The notes under the pieces were generated by a model. It searched no databases. It saw only the letters and a list, made by a program, of their open reading frames with translations, and had not been told where the DNA came from. Shown one piece after another: positions 40,244-46,200 of a stretch of 64,000 nucleotides of DNA. A program made the position numbers and the translations under genes. Source of the stretch: Lophius americanus (lineage: Eukaryota; Chordata; Actinopteri; Lophiiformes; Lophiidae); contig JBBDHG010000054.1 of NCBI GenBank assembly GCA_037951165.1, positions 2,556,001-2,620,000 on the forward strand, in the 5' to 3' direction. Every line of letters begins with the position of its first letter. Position 1 is the stretch's first letter.

Positions 40244-43200
40244 CATGCAGTTTGATATTGCAGCAACTAAGTGTTGTTTCTGTGTGAGTTTGTGCATGTG
40301 ACCTACATCAGCCCACTTTGAAAGACTAGCCTATCATTTTGTTATCTGAAACTAATACCTATTTCTCATCAAAGGGGGTGTGATACACAAAGACAAAACA
40401 AGACAAACAAGGACAAGAGGACAGGCAGTAACAAGAAGACACGTACTTATGAGCAGTGCAGTGGCTTATGTTCCATGCACCCCTAGCCTAGCCACAACAC
40501 TGTACTCTGCACAACAGAGTACAACGAACAGGCCCAGAGCCCAGCAAGCTCCCCGACCAGCACCGGCAGAGAGAACCATTTTTATGTATTCCCCGTTACA
40601 TTTATAGTCTATTTAGTCTGTATAGTTTATCATTTTATCTTTCTTTATAATTAAAAGCACTTTGTATCTTTCTAAGTATTATATAAGCAAAGCTTATATC
40701 ATTATCGTCATTATAATGCTTTGAGGCCCACATCAATTAAAATTGATATAGTAACAATTAAGTCAGTGTTCCAGATACTGGCAAATGATCTGTCATCAAA
40801 TCTTACACAGAAATCTTTGGTATTCGATTTTGACAGCCTTCTTTGAGAATTATTTGAGACAAACTAACAACACAACCAGTATAAGTAGTAAAATGTCAAA
40901 TATCCAAATCAACTGCCCCACACAATACAAACTGTTATAAAAGAAGGTCAATGGTCGACATTTCGAGACCATGTTAAGAATCTGATTATGCACCAGTTAT
41001 GCAACTGATGTGGGATGGTCTGCCTGGGAACGCAATGTTGAGAATGCAGAGCCTTTTATCCTCATAAAGAATGGACACATTCATCAAACTGCACATTTCA
41101 CTCCAGTAGCAAATGTGTGGCTGCAGCATCTTTGATCACTCCACACCAGAGAGCGTCAGAGTCTACACTCCCATGCTCAGGGGATACCATGTCAATGACC
41201 TGAAGACTGCCTATAGGGAACAGTGAGCCCAGGGGTCTCACCTGGTGGGGTGCATGCCTCCACAGAAGACTGAACTAACACAGATCGTCTCTTCGAGGGC
41301 ATCGGCATCTTCCTCTCTTTGTACTTTGCCAAAGCTGCTTGGACGGCTTCTGTGTGCAAATCTAAGAATACACGAGGCATATATCAGAAATATCATTTAA
41401 GAGGAGCTGTATGTTCTGAAAAGTCTCAAGCAGTATAAACACATCGTTACCAGATCTGAAGCGTTCATCCCGGGAGTTGGCTGCCCGGGACTTGTTGAGT
41501 TTTGAACCTGACACAACAGCTTGGGAGGTGGTCTGGATCCTGTTGTCAATTTGTAGAGAAGGATCTACACCTGCAAGGAGAAGAGACCAAAGCAGGAAGA
41601 AGACAGTTTATAACAATATACAAACGGAAGAAAGGCTGAAATGCAGTAATATTTGTTTTTTAAACGATGCCACCGCTGCTAGAAAAACTAAATTTTGAGC
41701 GTGTTTGGATACACATTAACATTTATCATAGGAAAGTGTGAGCAAAGTCACATAAAAAGTGCCTTAAAATGTAAAAGTAAGAAAATTGAGGAACACAATT
41801 AAATTTCACGTGGGAAATTTCCCCGAACGGGAATATGATGAATGTGGAAAGACTATTTCCTGTTATGCACAGAACGACAGATGATGCTTACCCTGTGTGC
41901 CCCCTTAATGAGCGCACAGACTCTTTGCAGGATGTTCCTTGGACATAGAGAACCTCTGCTCTATTTTGCTCAACAGGATCAGGAATCTATAAGATTAAAG
42001 GTAATCCACTTCCTAGGCTGCTCTCTTTTAAATTGCTAGTCTTAAATTGAGAAAGTATTCACTTTAATTAATCCTCCCTCTCTTGCAGCTTTCAAGCAGC
42101 CTACTGCCTCTCCAAGGGAGGCAAATGCAGATTACACAGTTGTTCAGGAAAGGAGGCGAGTCTTAAAAGGACATCTCACTAACTTACTATACGGTTCAGA
42201 CTGATTTGCCTCTCTGAGCTGTGCCTGATGAAGGCACTGATTCATATTTCAGATTGTGAAATTCTGATTAGAGCTTCATTAAGTAACTAGCTGTGAGCAC
42301 GCCAAAAGTACGGCCAAAAGGGAGTCACTCTCCAACCAGCATCAGTACTACTGACTTCTGCTCCAATAGTTCATTTCAAGAGGTTAGGAAACATGAATGC
42401 AGAGGCAGTGTTGTAAAATATATTCAAAAGATAGACTAAAAGTAAAGGTGTCAGGAATAAATATAATTTTGTAAAGAACAAAAACTATCTATATGAATAG
42501 TAATTCTTTTTTTTTGTTGCAAATCTATTAATCGCTTCATGTAATGAAAAAAATGGGGGAAATTCTGTCTTTGTTTATTTTATCTAATGCATTCATTGAA
42601 TATCTTAGACACTTTAAATTAAGTATAAAAGAGAGATATTTTGGTCAAGCATCGTTTTAAACATTAAAAAAATAATCAGACTCAAATAGTCTATATTATA
42701 TATAATAGTAATTTGGAAACTAGTCATTTTTAATTAGATTTGCTCTTCGTTACTACCTTAATTGTAATGGGAAATTTCCTAGCGGTTTTGGTAAAGCATG
42801 TTTTTACAAAACCATTTGACATTTATTGTCCTTTTTGGGTTGAATGGAGTTACTTTATTCTGTTCAGTAAGTACTCACATGCTATAACCCCCCCCCCCCC
42901 CCCAAAAAAAAACATTCCTATTGAATTGCGCATTTTCAAAAACCATGGTTAATGCCTCCTCCTCGGTGGCCCCTTTGACTTCTGGCGTCCTATAGGGCCA
43001 TATCCTTGGTCCCTTATTCTTAAACACATACATGTTGTCCCTGGGTTATATTGAAATCAAATTTGTTCAAGTGGAACACATTTAACAATAAGAAATGTTG
43101 ATTCAAAATGTTTTTCACCCAAACAACTGAGCAGACATTTAGAGTAACTGTAATATCAGATTGATGTCAGCGTTCAGCCCCTTTACTCTCAGACACATGA

Positions 43201-46200
43201 AACTCCGCTCAGGTGCTTCCAATTTCTCTCGATCTTAGAGTTGTTTCTACACCTTTATTGGAGTCCACGTGCGGTAAATTCAGCTGATTGGACCTGCTTT
43301 GAAAGGACAACACCTATCTAAGGTCACAAAGCTGAAAATGCATATCAGAACAAAACCAAACCTTGAGGTCATAGGAACTTCATGCAGAGCTCAGAGAGAG
43401 GATTGGGTCGCACCACATATCTGAGGAAGGCTACAAAAAAATGTCTGCTGCATTGACGGTTCCTAAGAGCACAATGGCGTCCATAATGCTTATATGCAAG
43501 AATTTTGGAAAAACCACAAGTCTTCCAAGAGCTGAAAGCCAGGTCAAACTGAGCCAGTAGAGGAAAGGTTCTTGACAAGGGCGTTGACCATGAACCTGAT
43601 GGTCACATGATCTTAGGAGCTCCAAAGATCATGTGTATAGATGAGTAGGTAGAAAGATCTGATTATCTTTTGATGCTCATGTTACAATATTTGTATAGGT
43701 TAAACATTAATATAGTAAATATAATACCAATGCTCTTCCTAGAGATGGCCAAACTGAGCCATTAGGAGAAAAGAGGCTTGGTAAGAGACAATATTTTACA
43801 ATATTTGCCTCCAGAATATATCATAACTGCAGTTAGGTACAATATTTGAGTAAATAGACTTATTTACATTACGTCCCTATTTGAAGGAGAACTCAAAGAC
43901 ATACTCTAATGAACGAGTGTCCGGTGATACACAGAGGATCCAAAATGTGACGAAAATTTGATTAATGTAATTTATCTGGAGATCAAAAAGAGATTGTTCT
44001 TCATGTTAATAATATTATTACGCAAACACTAATTTAAGAGATGCATCTTGCAAAACATTTTTGTATTTTAATGTCGGCAGTGATCATGGGCAAGGCTGAC
44101 GGACAACTTCACCCACGATGGAATAGGAAGCTGTTGGAGGAACAGAGTCTGTCCTGCTGAGCTAGAAGGAGATACAATTTAAAAGGATTCTTCCCCGCCT
44201 ATATATGTTTTTGATTGACTATAAAGAGTAAAGTGATTCAGGGAATAACTGAAGGTGTCAGCTGTGAGACTCTAACTTAGCAATCCAGGGATGTTCAAGC
44301 ATATTAACTTGATATCTAGGGATTAGCTGCTATCATATCAAAATAGTGTTGGCCAATAAATCGTATTTCCGTTGTCATCACAGTAAGAACGTGCGATGAG
44401 ATCATTGTATGGCTAGAATACGAAACACTATATTTTCCCTTAGGGAGGGAATTTTTTCTAATGTATTTGCCTGGAGAATGTTTTGTAACAATTCTGTTTT
44501 GTTTTCCCCACAATCCCAAAACATTTGATCTACAATCCAGTCCACAGTCTCAGCAAGAGAGCCAACTAAAATGTCATCACTGGGTTTTACCACTGATCCA
44601 CAAAAAATAATTCTGCCAAGGCCGACTAATTGTAGAGGAACTCCAACAGAGATATACACACATCTACTGGATTATTACACTCGCTCCAGAGACCGCCATG
44701 TTTTTCCAAAAGCCCACTATAGTGAGGCAAAACCCACAGTGTGTTCTGATACTGAGGGTGGAACTGGTCTATCTGTTCTCCACTGACTGAAAACACTTCA
44801 GTCTACAATAAATAATAATGTTTATGATGATGATAATAATGATTCTGGGTTCAAATCCATCCATTGTGGACATTCAATGTGGAGTTTGCATGCTCTCCCT
44901 GTGTTGTTGTGGGGTTTCCTCCGGGTACTTCAGCTTCTGATACCTCTTGAGAGACAGCTGCCCTCAGGGCCCGTGACTCTTGAACCCTTAAACATACTTA
45001 CCATGTATGCACATCTCATAAATGGAGTTTTTTAAGTAGCAACAAGTTTTAGCGTGCCATGTCTCAGTTAATTCATCTCGACATTGCAATGACTATTGTG
45101 CAAGAGCACATTACAATAACAGCCGACCCATAATACCACTGCAGCTAAGAATAATCTAAGAGCAGACTGTGGCTTTGTGGTGGCTGTGATATGGTAACTT
45201 TTACCGGTGTGGGACCAATTGAACCGTGACTGGCAGCCTGAGCAGGCATATCCATTAGAGCAGAGCCTTTTGAGGACAGAGTTCTAGCACGCCACATTCA
45301 GTCTGATGGAAGCATCGGGCCGGCTAGCCTGTTAGACCCCCGGCCAAGCAGACAACCAGCGAATCATCAGCTCGCCCAGCCTTTCAGAGGCAGCTTATTG
45401 GGGATCAGTGATCTCCCCACTGTCAGCAACTCTCGGACCGCAGCAGCGCAAACACACACACACACACCCGAATGCTGAGTAACGTCCACGTATGCTTCAA
45501 TTAAATCTATTCAATAACGTGATTTACAGGCATTTAATAAGATTTAATAAGGTATGGGGACGTTTAAGGACACACACAAACACACAAAAACCAAAGGAAT
45601 AGATACATTCATATACGTCAGTCCCTTATTTCACTGACAGTCCGGTCACACAGCAGCTCTCCTCTCTTCTAACAGGAGACAGGTCTATACACCCAGCCAG
45701 GACTCCAGACCCGGTTGCTGGGCAGGACACTCTTCAGAGACACACCCCACCGAGCCAATCGTAGACCTTCTCCAGAACAACAGCTACTGTTATTGGTTCT
45801 CAGAGAACCCTGATGAATCCTTAGCACCTGCCTGACACTTACCGGTGCGATAGCTGGTGACACGTGTGCTGGGTCAGACTTCCTACAGCGGAGAGACGCT
45901 TTGCTAACGCAATGCATCACGTTCACAGGAGTATGTCATGAGGCGCGTTACAAAAACCAAAGGAAGGGAAAGGGCGTTCATATTCACAATAAGAAAATGA
46001 AAAAGACAATCACTCAAGTTAAAATGTGAAACACAATCACGTACCTGTATTCAAATTAAGAGGGTAAAATATTCCTACGCAGAGCTTGATTTGATTCTCA
46101 TAGGAAGAAATTCACGTCGCAACCTTTCCTAAACCTTTGAGCCCCCTAAGGTTTTACTCTTAGAGCTTGTGGTGACAGAGTCTGGTTTTGCATTTCAGGT

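Noticed and set aside
44402..44659. 85-codon minus-strand ORF
   Set aside because: No recognisable domain, no splice context, and a length expected by chance in AT-rich intron sequence.
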